Of a stretch of DNA of 64,000 nucleotides, positions 63,701-64,000 are shown piece after piece; position 1 is the stretch's first letter; each line of letters starts with the position of its first letter. The stretch comes from Liolophura sinensis (Eukaryota > Mollusca > Polyplacophora > Chitonida > Chitonidae): the NCBI RefSeq assembly GCF_032854445.1, contig NW_027018017.1, positions 52,539 to 116,538 of the forward strand, read 5' to 3'. The notes below the pieces were generated by a model. The model was not told the DNA's origin and ran no database searches. It was given only the letters and a program-made list of their open reading frames with translations. Both the position numbers and the translations under genes were made by a program.

Positions 63701-64000
63701 GTTGTACTTTTTACAGCAGACTGTATCAAGTACTTTGTGTTTTTCATGTACAAATGGTGTGGTTTTTCTACACGTAGATAAAGACATTGAGATTGTCTTG
63801 GACTTAGAAGTAAGGCAATTGCTGGGTGAGCTAAATGGGCTTAGCCCAAAGATTTCAGGTCTTCTGGGCTACCGAAGGGCACATAACTTATAGTCAAAAG
63901 TTGAATATAGTAATGACCAGTCGCGATTGTACAGAGTACAGTGTAGCCGATTTCAATTAACAAAAAGACCAGGCAAAAATGCAAAAGTGGAAAAACTGTT
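60732..64000. repeat. Block D segment p-o-k-m and two further monomers
   Basis: Starts are 60732 (p), 61281 (o), 61830 (k), 62379 (m, 526 bp), 62905 and 63454. The order p-o-k-m repeats 52519-54691. The last two units share ctactagtaagagg, gcaatccgcg and ccgaatc and differ in detail (tttatatcata, caacatctgcc and tgtgcaaatgg in 62905). The final unit stops at 64000, 2 bases before completion, so the array continues beyond the window. Confidence 0.85.
62379..62904. repeat. 526-bp deleted monomer (type m), copy 3
   Basis: The same deletion at about 62663. It keeps ccagctacgg but has ggaaatttgc and gaagtgggtcag rather than the usual m bases, so the deletion has been carried onto a different background by exchange. 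Confidence 0.9.

Larger units (their letters stand above)
1..64000. repeat. 549-bp satellite DNA array, 117 tandem monomers
   Basis: One head-to-tail tandem repeat fills the window. With the phase set at agtgctgctggtaagag, units start at 1, 550, 1099, 1648 and so on to 63454. Most are exactly 549 bp; seven are 524 bp, three derive from a 526-bp deleted form, and a few differ by 1 to 3 bases. These lengths sum to 64,000. All units are in the same orientation and none is inverted. Differences between units are mostly point substitutions shared by specific subsets, which defines monomer types and higher-order repeats. No unique sequence interrupts the array. Such organisation is known for centromeric and heterochromatic satellites of animals and plants; I do not recognise this family. 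Centromere function is inference only. Confidence 0.98.

Noticed and set aside
1-64000. CRISPR array or bacterial repeat region
   Set aside because: The 549-bp units are contiguous and similar over their whole length, without short repeats alternating with unique spacers and without cas genes.
1-64000. rDNA, 5S, histone or other tandem gene cluster
   Set aside because: No conserved rRNA, 5S or histone sequence is recognisable in the monomer, and the unit is too short and too free of open coding structure.
1-64000. Tandem array derived from an intact transposon or retroviral element
   Set aside because: No terminal inverted repeats, long terminal repeats, target-site duplications, or transposase, integrase or polymerase motifs could be found in either orientation.
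1-64000. Telomeric short repeats or large inverted repeats within the array
   Set aside because: No runs of telomere-like hexamers or heptamers are seen, and all monomers are in the same orientation.

Overview
The whole 64 kb window is one uninterrupted, head-to-tail tandem array of a eukaryotic-type satellite DNA. The basic monomer is 549 bp. I could place 117 consecutive monomer starts, taking the phase that begins at base 1. The lengths of all units, including the short variants, add up to exactly 64,000 bases, so no base lies outside the array. The array runs off both ends; the last unit is 2 bases short of complete. I see no convincing protein-coding gene, RNA gene, transposon, CRISPR array or unique-sequence island. 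A homogenised, higher-order-repeat (HOR) satellite of this size suggests centromeric, pericentromeric or subtelomeric heterochromatin of a eukaryote, read through by a long-read assembly. I do not recognise the monomer family and will not name a species.

Four HOR domains follow one another. Block A (1-8784) is built on a 7-monomer period (3843 bp), with one full copy, one rearranged 6-monomer copy and one 3-monomer remnant. Block B (8785-18119) is a clean 3-monomer HOR (about 1647 bp): a leading dimer followed by five copies. Block C (18120-48696) is a mosaic of at least ten monomer types, here named a to j. It contains two almost identical, adjacent 7-mers (a-b-c-d-e-f-g, 3843 bp each), a 6-mer copy, shuffled sub-blocks and seven copies of a 524-bp deleted monomer. 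Block D (48697-64000) uses other monomer types (o, k, m, n, p). They are arranged as 4-mers (o-k-m-n) and 3-mers (o-k-n), with three copies of a 526-bp deleted monomer and a strongly divergent tract of about 320 bp present five times.

Two stretches, about 24709-30130 and 48697-51969, carry a concentration of single-base, mostly homopolymer, insertions and deletions that is almost absent elsewhere. They are probably poorly polished assembly and should be treated with care.

The same reading frames reopen in many monomers because 549 is divisible by three. In other monomers the same frames are broken by stops or indels, and open frames overlap on both strands, so I regard them as non-coding. 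The most interesting content is structural: the HOR hierarchy, chimeric monomers that record unequal exchange, a dyad-rich segment in each monomer, and a possible weak 3 x ~183-bp ancestry of the 549-bp unit.
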